From: Chloranthus sessilifolius | Taxonomy: Eukaryota > Streptophyta > Magnoliopsida > Chloranthales > Chloranthaceae | Direction of reading: 5' to 3' | Length of the DNA stretch: 64,000 bases | Assembly (NCBI GenBank): GCA_021018995.1 | Contig: CM037590.1 | Span: forward strand, 102,921,097 to 102,985,096 | Part shown: positions 12,651-22,895 of the stretch, one piece after another | Numbering within the stretch: the first letter of the stretch is position 1 | Layout of the letters: every line of letters starts with the position of its first letter | Notes under the pieces: model-generated | What the model was told of the DNA's origin: nothing | What the model saw: the letters and a program-made list of their open reading frames with translations, nothing else | The model's database searches: none | Program-made: the position numbers and the translations under genes

Positions 12651-12833
12651 TAGGCCCGCCAAACGGCTAAGGCACTTTAAATGACGTAAAAGTAAAGGAA
12701 TTAAATGCAATGCACAAGTAGACTCGCCAATCGGCTGAGGTACTTGAAATGACGGAAATGTAGGGAAATTGAATGACGGTGCGTAAGTAGGCCCGCCAAA
12801 TGGCTAAGGCACGTAAATGACGTAAAAGTAGCG
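12651..12833. repeat. 68-69 bp tandem repeat, three units
   Basis: Units begin at 12651, 12719 and 12788 with TAGGCCCGCCAAACGGCTAA or close variants, and each contains ATGACG-type sequence near its end. The array lies 120-300 bases inside the PBS, in the transcribed leader. Confidence 0.85.
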
Positions 12834-12950
12834 ATAAGTAAAATGACGTAATCAGAGGGGTGAGTAAAAAAATAAATAAATAACAGCAATAAAAAAGGTT
12901 AGTAAGAAAAATAAAGGAGCCAAATTCAAGGCGAAGCTCTACTAGCTATT

Positions 12951-12967
12951 CCCCAGCAGAGTTGCCA
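12951..12967 (-). promoter_or_regulatory. Tat-1 primer binding site
   Basis: On the minus strand TGGCAACTCTGCTGGGG follows the LTR end (CA) after four bases. It resembles the TGGCGACTCCGCTGGGG-type site of Tat/Ogre elements, usually assigned to tRNA-Arg. It fixes the inner edge of the LTR. Confidence 0.88.
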
Positions 12968-13689
12968 TCTATGCAATCGTGGGATTTTTGACAATCCCGT
13001 CATGATGATGCGCTCTCTGACAAAAAATATAGAGTCACCACCTGAAGCTTTTGGTGTCACAGGAAACCTAGATCATTTTTATAAGCACCAAAGTGCCACA
13101 AATATGACTCTTAATCCGGTCTACACCAAAGGCTCATGGGTAAGGGCTTCGATTATCGATTGGGAAGGTGTTAGGCACCCAATCAACCCGCTTAATGCGG
13201 TCTCTACTTATGGCCAAAGAGAAAATAATAAAAAAGAAAAGAAAAAGGCCTCCTCTTGCCCAAATGGGTCTTAAAATTCTATTTCTGCCCTCCATTCAAA
13301 CCAAAAATTCAGCCTAGTAATGGCACAAATGAGAGGATAGAGGAGAAACAGAGAAGGTAAAGGAATAGAGGGGCGAGCCGAAGCTCTCGGTCCCTTGTTG
13401 CACCATGGTGGAGCCTTGTGTTGGCTTGTTTCAATGAGCTTTTGAAGGTTTGTATGATATGGAATGAGGTTCTAACTCCTAAGGCTTGATAGCTAAGAGG
13501 TAGAGAGGGAAAGCTAAGGAGTAACACACCTTTAACCTAGAGCTTTTGGGGGAAATGCTAAGGTCTAAAAGGTTTTTTAAAGTTCTTGAATTTGTATGGG
13601 AATGGTGCACTAGAGGAGAGAGAGAGAAGGGATTGCTTAATCTCTTAATTGTAAATTTTTTCAAGCCATTTGTAAGGGGGGGTGCCTCT

Positions 13690-13699
13690 CTATTTATAG
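13690..13699 (-). promoter_or_regulatory. TATA box of Tat-1 LTR
   Basis: CTATAAATAG on the minus strand, about 820 bases into the LTR. The Tat-2 LTR has the same motif at 60614-60623 and the solo Tat LTR at 38334-38343, so it is the likely core promoter. Confidence 0.8.
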
Positions 13700-13973
13700 G
13701 AAAAAGAAAGGTTAGGAGGGTGCTTAGAGGCTAACTGGGATTAGCAATTAGGTAATGGGCCATCTAAGATTTTTTAGGGTTTTTGGAGCCCTGAAAAATG
13801 TGAGAAGTTGCTCCAATGGTGGATGATTGGGTGAGGCTTTAAGCCACTTAAGGGTTGCACATAGATGGTAAATGGGTGCAACAAAACTAGCAACATACAC
13901 CCCAAAGGTCAAGATGGTCAACAAGTCAAACCCCAATCTCAATTTTTGAGGCAAAAATACACAGTTACTGTTC

Positions 13974-14137
13974 ATATGCCTGGCACAACTATTTGTTATG
14001 CCAAGCATATGCACAGTAAAACAGTGCATGAACAGTGCCTAGGAAGTTGGCTGCCCGCGGGGGGACCCACCTATAGCTGGGGTAACTATTAGTTGTGCCA
14101 AATTCACCTCTAGCTGGCGCAACTATTAGTTGCACCA
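13974..14137. repeat. Tat-1 LTR inverted-repeat motif array
   Basis: Three copies at 13981-14003, 14078-14100 and 14115-14137 of the TGGCGCAACTA...TAGTTGCGCCA type. The first lies inside a larger inverted repeat with CATATGC outer arms. The array is about 280-450 bases upstream of the LTR TATA box. Confidence 0.88.
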
Positions 14138-14518
14138 AATCCCTAAGGGGGGTCACATAAAATTATCATTTTGCCCTTCGAGTTCGGGATGTGATATCTT
14201 CTTGTATACAGCTCCGATTGGGGTGATTCTTGGCCCATTGGAAAGTTGAGAACTTCTACTTTTTAATGATATGAGATTTGATCATAGTAGAAGGTCGCAG
14301 CTAGTCTCGATATACCACTCTTCATCCATTGCTCGAGAAAGCTAGTTTTAGGTCCAGGATGGGTTCTAAGGGTTCGAGAAGGTTCTTAAGGGTTTGAGAT
14401 GACTCCTAAGGTCTTGAAAGGGTTCCTAAGAGTTCCATACATGCCATTAAAAGCTCAGAGACGCGCCTCTCTCGAAATGTATTTCGATTGGGCCTTGGAC
14501 TAAATTTTGGTGTCTACA

Positions 14519-15277
14519 CTTATTTATAGAGTATAAGGCCCTAGAACATTGTACACAATAAGGAACCCTAAAGAATCCCTAAAAATCCTCCACGGAAGAA
14601 GAATCTGGATGGAAATTTGCGTAGCTTGAGTAATCCAAACTGTAGAAGAGAAATTCAGAGAAGAACTCAGACGTCGGAGTTTATCCACAGCTGAACTTGA
14701 TTTCTCACTTGAAAAAACTGCTGTGACCGGTCAAAACTGGATTCTCGACCAGTTAGGCTTTAGGTTTCTTCTCCAGGTTGAAGACACTTCGTGGGCTTAA
14801 GATTTACTTATACTCCTCACTGGTCGAACCAGTTGTGACTGATCGAAATTATATACTGAGATTTAATGCATTCTGCTCCTTTAATTTATGATCGGTCGAA
14901 CAAGTTGTGACCGGTCCATCTTGAATTTTTTGAAGCTGTCGAGAGAGCTGACCAGTCGAAACTAACATTCCGACCGATCCCAATGGACTCTCTTCTTTTC
15001 CTCTTGGGTTCCTCTCTATTATGCGATTCTGATCGGTCAAATCTTCATTTGTGACCGGTCAGAATAACTTTTCAAGGCATTCCTTCACTGTTCTTCCTTG
15101 GATTCTTGATATTGCTTCGGGTTTCTTCATAACTTTGCTCTTTTAATACATTTATCGGTTATCCTACTTTTATACCTATTGCAACACAACACGAACTAAA
15201 AGCACATATTAGTAGTCAAATGAGGATTAACAAGGCTTATATTTGGAGATAAATTATACTACTTTTAAGACCGATCA
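14519..15277 (-). repeat. Athila-1 3' LTR remnant (U3 part)
   Basis: Matches 25100-25835 of the 5' LTR. On the minus strand it starts TGATCGG; the rest of the LTR was displaced to the left by the Tat-1 insertion. It includes the GACCGGTC motif array (about 14725-15060) and begins at the edge of the TATA box, which is read across 14519-14529. Confidence 0.9.
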
Positions 15278-17714
15278 CTCTCCCAAACCTCAACTTTGCT
15301 AGTCCTCGAGCAAAGGCAACTTTAAAAGCATATCCCAAAAGCAAACTATTCTATTAATATACAAACTAACCTATGAAAATAAGAGCCACTTTCGGAGGGA
15401 GCACAATTGCATTTAGCATATGCAACAATCCGTTAAACCCCTAGGTGATCCCTAGTGGAGGAGTTGGGTCTCCTGAGGGTTTTCAGTGAAGATGCCCACA
15501 AACTTTCAAAATAGTTTTTTTAAAGCCATCGATAAAAGAATTTTCAAAATCAGTTTTCATATGATATATACATTTTAAAATCAAAACCTGTAACCATTTC
15601 AGCATGCAGATTATCATTTTCAAATATCGAAGCCATGATAATTCTACTGTTGTTTATTCCAATTAATCCAATGCTCCAATCCTTAGACCAATCTTTCATC
15701 CATGCCTAGAGTGACATGTGTGCATGTGCCAATGCTTAAATCATTCTATCGTTGGATTAGTCCAAATCAGGAATCATTGGATCCCAAGTCTCGACTCAAT
15801 CCTCACCTTAGGTATACACTCACAACAAAGTCATCATGATGAATGATTCATTTTTATCACTCACATGTGAGATGGAATTACAACTCGAATTAAAAGATCT
15901 CATATGATATAAGAAAGACGGTGCATCAAAGAATTTAAAAAGTAATCTCATAAAGAATGATGTTTATACCCTAAGCATGTTGTATCAAGTATCATAGACA
16001 TTGCATCATCACACTCCACAACGCATTTACCAACCGAGATTGGATCAAAAAGATCTTTTTTCAAGGTTGCAATGGGGCTTGAGTGAAGGTTATAAAAAAA
16101 AGGGAAATCGGATTCAAATTTTTCTGAGAAACTAGAAAAAGAAACACCTTTGCTTTTTCTCATTCTCACTCTTTTCTTTTTTGAATTTTTTTCAGAATTT
16201 TTATTTTCTTTTTCTCTCCTCTCTTCCTTCTTTTCATGCCTTCTTTTTTTATTTTTGACACCACCTCATGTTTTTCATTTTTTCTTCATTTTTCTACGTT
16301 TTGAACATATATTTTTCTCTCCTTTCTTTCTTTTTCTCTTCCCTTTTTAAACATATTTCTATCATATGCTTCTTGCAAGAATCACTCCATTCCTTTCTAC
16401 TTCCTCTCTTGCTCTCATCCTTCTTTCCCAATTTCTCAGAGATTGAAGGGTAAGATTTTTGCATTTATAGCACTCGTGTGGGGTATGATTAATGTAGCTT
16501 ATCAAGAAACTTTTCTAGCTAAAATTTTTTCATAAGGCACAAAGGGGGTGTGAAAAGGTAAATAAGTATAAGGTGGGGAATTTTAAGTTCAAACGAGCTA
16601 AGGATGACCTTTGATCATTTCCTTTCACGGTGGTAACGATGCTTATTTGCCTTGAGATCAAACACAATGAGTTCTACTACAATGATATAAACAATGCATA
16701 ATCAACAAATCGAGGTAAAGCATATGAGATTTAGAAAATTAAGCACGAATTTCAAGGATACTTCGAATTTATTTTAGCACTTATCAAGAATGAGGTAAAA
16801 GTTCTATAGCTTTTCAGGTTTAGTCAATTTGGAGATCCTAAGAATTCCATATTTGAACTAATCGTTTAATTTCTGGACCTAAACATGGCAAAAGTGTACA
16901 AAAATTTTTAAGCATGAAATTCAGACCAATCCTTAAATGTTCACATTGGAGTTAATTATTCTATCCAACAACAGTTTTACTATGGCATGAGTATTGAAAA
17001 AAATTAAATTTACATGCATCTTTGATTACATTCTAAAAACTATGACAAAATTAACTCATGATGGTTTTAAAAACTATTTTAACATGGTATTGAGGGTGTA
17101 TATTAAATAGTGGTTCAACATATATATAAAAAATTAAGAATCATGAACCCTGCATTTGGCACAACACCCCCAAACTTAAGAGGTGCTATGTCCTCATTGC
17201 ACACAATAGTAAACAATAAAAACAACATGAGGGCAATAGTAAGAGGGGTGTGAATCAGATAGCAAATAAGCATTGTAACCTGGTCAAAATGAGGCTAAAA
17301 TGCAACATTTAAACCATTCGGGCAAGTCAAGGTCAAACCCAAATTGATAAGCAAGAATAACCAGGGGCAAAGAGACTCAATGGCCTCCCCCAAACTTGTC
17401 AAGAACTATAACCACACCACCACAGAAGTTAGTAACCACAATAAAAAGAAAAATAAAAACAAAAGAACTATATTTATATATATATATATCCATAATTTAC
17501 AATTTACAGACTCTTAGGTACAAAAAGTGGAAACCTAGGAAAATCTAGACACGTCCAAACACTGGCAACGACCCACGGGACGTAGCAAGATTTGCGTTGA
17601 AACAATCTCTTGGTATTCAAAAAGATCCGATCCCTCCAAAAATATACTACTCTTCCTAGCTTGGGTGGGTACATCCAATAGAAGAAGAAAAATAACCCGG
17701 GCCAGGATGAGGAA
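15278..17714 (-). other. Athila-1 3' noncoding region with two purine tracts
   Basis: No gene. On the minus strand the polypurine tract GTTGAGGTTTGGGAGAG (15278-15294) touches the LTR. A conserved block (15380-15510) shared with Athila-2 and the gag-only element lies just inside it, then a purine-rich stretch (pyrimidine on plus, 16140-16440). A second tract with GTTTGGGGGTG lies at 17158-17200 next to a TGAGGACAT motif. The same order and spacing is seen in two other elements of the window. Confidence 0.75.
17158..17200 (-). promoter_or_regulatory. First purine tract with GAGGACA motif (Athila-1)
   Basis: On the minus strand AATGAGGACATAGCACCTCT is followed by TAAGTTTGGGGGTG. It lies about 1.88 kb before the 3' LTR. 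Equivalent copies are at 31565-31600 (plus) and 47284-47325 (minus). It looks like an extra polypurine tract or another conserved cis signal. Confidence 0.7.
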
Positions 17715-17939
17715 TTATGCCGAAGGCGGAGGTGGAGATGGAGAGTGTGGATTAGCTTTACGGCGTTTCGGGGGAGGCAGCGAAGGAGGGGATGAAAGGT
17801 CTAGAAATTCAACGTCCAAAACAATTAGGAGGAGAGCCTCCCACATATCTTTCTCAGCCTCTGGCATTGTGACTGCTTCTCTCCTTAACTGATAGGTGAT
17901 GGCCCTCCGGAAATCCGACCAACTTGCTTCATCTTCCAT
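17715..17939 (-). pseudogene. Small second ORF of Athila-1 (helical start, Pro-rich end)
   Basis: A minus-strand ORF of about 74 codons beginning MEDEASWSDFRRAITYQLRR and continuing with an acidic helix (MPEAEKDMWEALLL), then Pro/Ser-rich sequence with a basic PPKRRKANPH stretch. I do not recognise a family. It sits between the motif array and the first purine tract, the same place as a small ORF in the gag-only element at 30609 and the remnant at 25882. A TATA box (18010-18016) lies 71 bases before its ATG. Confidence 0.5.
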
Positions 17940-18009
17940 GGCAAAAAGGGGTTTTAAGAAAAAGAGTTGAAAGAAGGTGAATGAGTGAAATGGGCGAGAT
18001 TGGCACTGG

Positions 18010-18016
18010 TTTTATA
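18010..18016 (-). promoter_or_regulatory. Internal TATA box before Athila-1 small ORF
   Basis: Minus-strand CCATTATAAAACC, with TATAAAA at 18010-18016, 71 bases upstream of the ATG at 17939. The gag-only element has a TATA box 70 bases before its own small ORF. The short distance suits a plant core promoter with a leader of about 40 bases. Confidence 0.5.
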
Positions 18017-18068
18017 ATGGACGGTGGTGGAGAAGGTGAAGGGGCTTGATTAATGGTGAAGGTGGAGA

Positions 18069-18116
18069 AGGTTAAAGGGTGCCAAAATTAAAAAGAAACG
18101 ATGCACCCTTTAACCT
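18069..18116. repeat. 14-bp inverted repeat upstream of internal TATA
   Basis: AGGTTAAAGGGTGC at 18069-18082 and its exact complement at 18103-18116, separated by 20 bases. It lies about 55-100 bases upstream of the internal TATA box of Athila-1. Confidence 0.85.
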
Positions 18117-18339
18117 GACCTTTCATGGACCTGCAAGCACACTAATAAGCCTCTGTTGAGTGCATTTCGTAGATAGCAGGGAAATCTGGTAATAATGAAG
18201 AAAAGCACTCAAGAATGCCCAACAAGGAGCCATCTCTCAGCACAGGACGAACTCAGCAATAGCACACCAACGGGGTAGCACATCATTGAACCCTTGGAGT
18301 GGCTGCAGCAGAGCAAGGTGAAGGAAGTCAGAATATGTT

Positions 18340-18860
18340 GAAATCGTCCTATCGATTGGTCACCTGAAGAGTTCGATAGGAGCTGAAAGCATTGAAAGAA
18401 AGGAATTCGTGCAGTTGAGAAGGGTTCGACAGGATCAGAAAGCAGAAAAAGGAGGAATTCGTGCAGAAGTGAAGAATTCGATAGGATCCAAGAACCTATC
18501 GAGCAGTTGAGAGAGAAAGAGAATTCAACCTATCGAAAGCTAGCATGAGGGAAAGAGGAGACTTACCAGAAGGTTCATTGAACCCATCGAATGGTCCATT
18601 GAACCTATCGAATGGTCCACTCAACCTATCGAAATAGAAGTGCTGAAACAACACCTATCACATAATGATTTGAACCTTTCGATAGGAACAAAGGTCATCC
18701 CATCGAAGCGATAGAATGTGAAACCTCAACCTATCGAATTACTCTTCTAACCTGTCGAAAGCCCCAGATCAAGTGCAGTGAAGCTGAAGCATCTAAGCCC
18801 AACCTATCGGAACCTATCTAAGAGATCAGGGAACCTATCGAAAGAGGCTATAAGCTTACT
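18340..18860. repeat. Athila-3 internal CCTATCGAA motif array
   Basis: About a dozen copies of CCTATCGAA or its complement TTCGATAGG. Several are paired as inverted repeats, for example TTCGATAGG and CCTATCGA at 18477-18502 around nine bases. The array ends just before the PPT and recurs inside the LTR at 19940-20290. Confidence 0.88.
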
Positions 18861-19778
18861 TTTAACCTGTCACTTTGCTCAAGGACTAGCAAAGGTTAGG
18901 TTTGGGGGTGTGTTAATCACTGATTTTTGCCACTTTCTACACCTTTAAACTTGACTTTTGCTAAGCCTTAGAGCTGTTTATAATTACTTTTAGCTTGTTT
19001 TGTAGTTTAGGAATAAAATACAGCATAGTGCAGAAATCTAGTTAAGAAGTGCCACAAAGAACAGAACTAGAGCTATTCATTGGAATTGAAACAGGTGAAG
19101 CCCATGGTTGGAAAAGATAGCTGATGATTAGAGCAAAACAACAGCTTATTGTGTGTCTGAGATAAAGAGAAACTGCAGCTATGTGCAAACTTGGCAGCTC
19201 AGCATATTCCAGCTGTGTGCATGCTATGGAGAGCTGCACATTCACAGTTTTAACAAGGAGGACTTGAGCAGCTCAGCAAAGGATGAAAGGCACTCTATTC
19301 TCGAAGCACTCAGATGCAGCAGGTGTAAGCAAAGCAGCCCAAGCCTCAACTCTGCATACATTAATGCAGCCAGATGAACACCCTTGGAAAGCAGCTACAC
19401 CTCAGCTTTGTGCACAAATGAAGGCTTCAAGATCTGTAGCTGCAGTAGCATTACACTTAAGCAGTGAAACCTGGTTGCAGCAGCTCAAGCTCCAGCAAAC
19501 ATCAATGAGCAGCCTTTGGGAGTGCATACATCTACATAGGTGCTGAACGAACCTATAAAAGGGTGCTGCTGTTGAAGCTAAAGAGGTCCCCAGCTGGAAA
19601 CTCGAGCTGCTGAGTAGATCTGCACCTGGTCAGCCCACTTGTCAAACAGTGTAAACCACAGTTTATGCAACACGTCGAATGGAGCTTAGCACACCGCACT
19701 TACCTCTCAAAACCATTGATGGACCTGCGGCCATCAAGATGTGCTCACTTGTAACTACCAAGACAGTTGCAGATATAT

Positions 19779-19780
<2 letters not shown>

Positions 19781-19857
<77 letters not shown>
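19781..19857. repeat. (AT)n microsatellite
   Basis: About 38 AT units inside the Athila-3 LTR. Translation gives only Ile/Tyr alternation and no gene. Confidence 0.97.
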
Positions 19858-19861
<4 letters not shown>

Positions 19862-19939
19862 AATGCAGAATCAGGTGCACACTCTAGCAGCAGAAGAGAT
19901 CTGCAGTCCAAGCCTTGCAAAAAATGCAGCAGACTAGCA

Positions 19940-20290
19940 ACCTATCGAGGTGCCCAACCTGTTGAGTTCAGCAAGTTGCACCTTGCACCTATCGAACTTA
20001 CCATCTGATCCTATCGACTGCTAGAGCCATCCCCCCAACAACCTATCGAGCAGTTCAAAGGGCTAGAACCTATCGACAACTTACTTGTTCAGTTGCAAAA
20101 TGAACCTATCGAAACAACAAGTGCAGATTGATCCTGTAATATATCGAATGGTTGCTCCGCTGCAGCCTTGCACCTCTTCAAGCCTATCGAAAAACCAGCT
20201 ACAGCCCCACCTTTCATCCTATCGAATTTGTCAAGTGCGGCAGCTGATCCTATCGAGATGGAGCTCCTCCGCCTGCAACCTATCGAATGG
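19940..20290. repeat. Athila-3 LTR CCTATCGAA motif array
   Basis: About ten copies of CCTATCGA, near 19945, 19988, 20012, 20042, 20070, 20105, 20187, 20219, 20251 and 20280, with one more near 20632. All are in one orientation, unlike the internal array where both orientations occur. Confidence 0.88.
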
Positions 20291-20339
20291 TCCAATATAC
20301 TACAGCGGCAGCCTCCTAGCAAACTTGTACGCAGTATCA

Positions 20340-20522
20340 GCTGCAATACAGCCCACAACACCTGTTGACCGCCTAGATATCTCAATCCGTTGAGAGGCCC
20401 AACCTCCGGCTTTCTCCAATCGGTTGATGTGTAGTCAAGATTCTATCCAACGGTCGATTTCTCAGAATGCCCCTCAAATCTAGCGTCTTATGAGCAGCTA
20501 GCGTCTTATGAGCAGCTGCATA

Positions 20523-20571
<49 letters not shown>

Positions 20572-20790
20572 TTCTTATTTCAGCTGAAAAAATCAGACCA
20601 TAGCAGCCTTTGACCGCTTCAATATCACAACCTATCGAGAACCCCAACCTCTAGGCTGCCCCAAACCTGTCAAGATGCAGTCAAGATCCTATCCAACAGT
20701 CAATTTCCCAAAAGGCCCCTCAAATCAGGCGCCTCGAGTGCAGCCACATATACTATATATATACACATATATTTCTTGCTTCAGATGGGG
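20340..20790 (+). repeat. Tandem duplication inside Athila-3 LTR
   Basis: Two degenerate copies of about 200-240 bases, near 20340-20590 and 20595-20790. Each has TTGACCGC, CTATCCAAC, GCCCCTCAAAT and then an AT-rich run followed by CTTCTT or CTTGCTTCAG. The AT run is expanded in the first copy (20524-20569). Confidence 0.7.
20524..20569. repeat. (AT)n microsatellite
   Basis: About 22 AT units inside the first copy of the Athila-3 LTR tandem duplication. Confidence 0.95.
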
Positions 20791-21093
20791 CCCAATTGGG
20801 ACTATTTTGGTAACAAACAACAAGGGTATTTTGGGGCAGTGAGAATGATCATTTTATGGGCGACTACTTGAGGTGTGCAACTGGAAAGGGGCAGCTTGGG
20901 TACATCAGGTATAGAGTTGAGTAGCTGAGTATTTGTGGCTAAACAAGGGCAAACTGGAAACTCCAATGCACAGAAAATGCTGCATATAGGTAGGAGCTAA
21001 TTTTTGGCGGGAATGCAACTGAAGCACAACAGAAGGGATCCATCTCTGCTCTCTGATTAGCTGAAATCGAAGGCACAAGGATCAATGCACACT

Positions 21094-21100
21094 TATAAAT
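21094..21100 (+). promoter_or_regulatory. TATA box of Athila-3 LTR
   Basis: ACTTATAAATACCC on the plus strand, about 800 bases downstream of the main LTR motif array. Confidence 0.65.
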
Positions 21101-22279
21101 ACCCATCTATTTTATTGTTTTTCTTCAGCAAGGAAAGTAGGAATGAAGGAATAGCCTGAGTTCTCCTTAGCTCATTTAGGTTTAGTTTAGGTTTTTATTT
21201 TCCTTTTTCTTTTCCCCCTTCTCTCTCTAATCTAGCCTGTTGGATTAGATCTAGATAGTAGCTCAGATCTGTTTTGTAATTGTAAGTTCGGCATGAAGAA
21301 ATGTGGATCGATGCACAGACTACAGATCTGAGAGTATTTCCATTGTAAGAGTGACCTTGTTTGCAATGATACTCCTGTTTTTAATGCTTAGTTAGATCTA
21401 AAGATCTTGCGGTTCCATTAGATTCTCGATTAGATTTGTGTAGAGGAGTTTGTTAATTAGCTCACCCACTTAACTGGTAGATCTCTTGATGACCATCTGA
21501 TTTCCCTGGGTTTGACATGCCTGTAATTTCCTAAGTCTGTGACCTTGGAATTGTTGCATCTGTAGTGGTTTTAATTGTTCTAATTGAGGCTCGAACTTTG
21601 TAGGAGATCTCTAGGATGGTCTGTGACCATTAAAGTGGACAGATCATAACCTTAAGGTAAATCTAAGCTCAGGCCTCAATTGGATTTATCTGCTGCAATC
21701 CATGGATTTGATAAAGTCTATAGGATGGTCTGTGACCATTAAAGTGGACAGATCATAGCCTTAAGACCAGGTGGATCCTGTGATTTGGAGTGAAATTTAT
21801 ACCCTGCAGCTGTGCTTATAGCCAGTTGAGGGATGGGTGCATATCCTCAGATCTTGATCTGTTTTGCAATAAGAACCAGGTCCTGGCTGCCTATTTCTCA
21901 CCATTTGATCTTTATTTGTCCATCCATCTTCCTCCATCTTTTAGTTTAGTTTTATTTCAGTTTTGTAGAATTAGATCTAGTGACATGGAAAAACTCTCTT
22001 TCTTTTCCCTGTTTTCGTAGAATTGCCAGATCTGTAGCCAGATCTAGAGGTCTGCTATACTCCTTCTAGGTTTAGATCACTACTCCCTGTGGGACAAACT
22101 CTTACTTATTAAAACTTGCTACAAAGGACCCTGTATCTTGCAGGTCTAGGATATTTTCGATGTGCTGAATTCATTCTCTGTTTTATTTTGATTTTATTTT
22201 GCTTTTACCATTACACAATAAATCAGCACACTGAAATTCCCCAACAACAGAGTTTAAGGAAGAAGACGACTGTTGGGGA

Positions 22280-22475
22280 AAACTAGGGCAAGAACGGTCG
22301 AAAATAGATTTCGATCGGTCAAAAGGGCTTTAAATAGTCTAGTGCCTACAAACTCGATCAGTTGAAACCATTTCAATCGGTCACCAAATAAGAGAAAACT
22401 TTATTTCTCCAGCAATGCTTCGGTTCTGAAACAGAGGTCCCAATTTCGACCGGTTGAAATCTATTTCAACCGGTC
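22280..22475. repeat. Athila-1 internal GACCGGTC-type motif array
   Basis: Copies of the LTR motif in internal DNA. The best is at 22448-22475: arms GACCGGTTGAAAT and the exact complement around CT. Weaker pairs lie near 22297-22320 and 22358-22382. Before Athila-3 inserted, this array lay a few hundred bases upstream of the internal TATA box. Confidence 0.88.
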
Positions 22476-22895
22476 ACAATCTATTAGAGAATCCAATTGT
22501 CATCCCAGATTTTACCAAGACACACCTATAGACCTAAATTAAAATTTTACATGTGCTTGGGTTGCTTCCCAAGAAGTGCTACGGATGCGTCGGTAGCTCG
22601 ACAAGGTGAAAGTGCTCATCAAGGCACTGGTGAATCAAAGGAAGATGAAGCTACCCCAGCCATTGCTTTACCTTTTGGGTCATTAATCGGTTGCCTCTTC
22701 TCTCTTATTTAAAGTAGCAAATAGTTCCTCAATTTGAGTTGCTAGCGTGGTTCTGGAATTTGTGAGAGGGCGGTGTAAATGCCCGTGGTGTTGGCCCTGT
22801 AGTTTCCCGATTCAGACTGCCTGCAACATGGCTTCCTCCAAAGAGTTACTCCCGTGAGTCATATAATGTTGTTGTCCCACAAATGGAAAAAAAAA

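Larger units (their letters stand above)
11711..12950 (-). other. Tat-1 5' leader between PBS and gag
   Basis: About 1.2 kb without a recognisable gene. It holds two repeat systems listed separately: three inverted-repeat motifs (12016-12132) that match the LTR array, and a 68-bp tandem triplet (12651-12833) near the PBS. Packaging and leader signals would be expected here; none is recognisable by sequence alone. Confidence 0.6.
1..14518 (-). mobile_element. Tat-1: Ty3/gypsy Tat-group retrotransposon, broken, 3' LTR outside window
   Basis: A long minus-strand LTR retrotransposon. Reading right to left it has a 5' LTR (12972-14518), a PBS, a leader, gag, protease, reverse transcriptase with RNase H, a second RNase H, integrase and a 3' noncoding zone with an ORF on the opposite strand. 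The second RNase H between RT/RNase H and integrase, the PBS form TGGCAACTCTGCTGGGG and the antisense extra ORF are marks of the Tat/Ogre lineage. Every coding part is broken, with well over ten interruptions in all. The right end abuts an Athila-1 LTR. The 3' LTR must lie left of base 1, so age cannot be judged from an LTR pair. Confidence 0.93.
12972..14518 (-). repeat. Tat-1 5' LTR
   Basis: On the minus strand it starts TGTAGACACC and ends in GCA next to the PBS, 1547 bp. A homologous LTR lies at 59904-61481 (Tat-2), readily alignable in many stretches. A TATA box lies at 13690-13699 and a hairpin array upstream of it at 13974-14137. The outer end abuts the Athila-1 LTR at 14519; the five bases CTTAT there are the expected target duplication, whose partner lies outside the window. 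Confidence 0.93.
18131..22246 (+). mobile_element. Athila-3: 5'-truncated plus-strand Athila fragment
   Basis: Contains the last part of an internal region (about 18131-18910), a PPT (GGTTTGGGGGTG) and one LTR (18911-22246). No 5' LTR, gag or pol is present. The left limit is approximate; I see no clean target duplication. It splits the Athila-1 motif array at 22280-22475 from the Athila-1 small-ORF promoter, so it inserted after Athila-1. Confidence 0.7.
18911..22246 (+). repeat. Athila-3 3' LTR (about 3.3 kb)
   Basis: Starts TGTTAATCAC after the PPT and ends CCCCAACA. The promoter-distal half is filled with motif copies and AT microsatellites. The second half (21200-22246) is homologous to the Athila-2 LTR and the solo LTR at 50403-52243, including two copies of the GTCCACTT hairpin (21613-21651, 21723-21761). 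A TATA box lies at 21094-21100. Confidence 0.85.

Noticed and set aside
12951-12967. tRNA-like match at the PBS
   Set aside because: Only the 17-18 bases complementary to a tRNA 3' end are present; the same holds at 24302, 28292, 42056 and 59541. No tRNA gene was found in the window.
16150-16453. Phe/Ser/Leu-rich plus-strand frames looking like membrane peptides
   Set aside because: They come from the pyrimidine-rich complement of the purine stretch in the Athila-1 3' noncoding region; the same artefact occurs at 46455-46643.
19663-20008. Long Ile/Tyr-alternating reading frames on both strands
   Set aside because: They are translations of an (AT)n microsatellite inside an LTR, not genes.
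22240-22280. Inverted TTCCCCAACA/TGTTGGGGAA as ends of another small element
   Set aside because: The first is the Athila-3 LTR end; the second is too short to define another LTR and has no partner or duplication.
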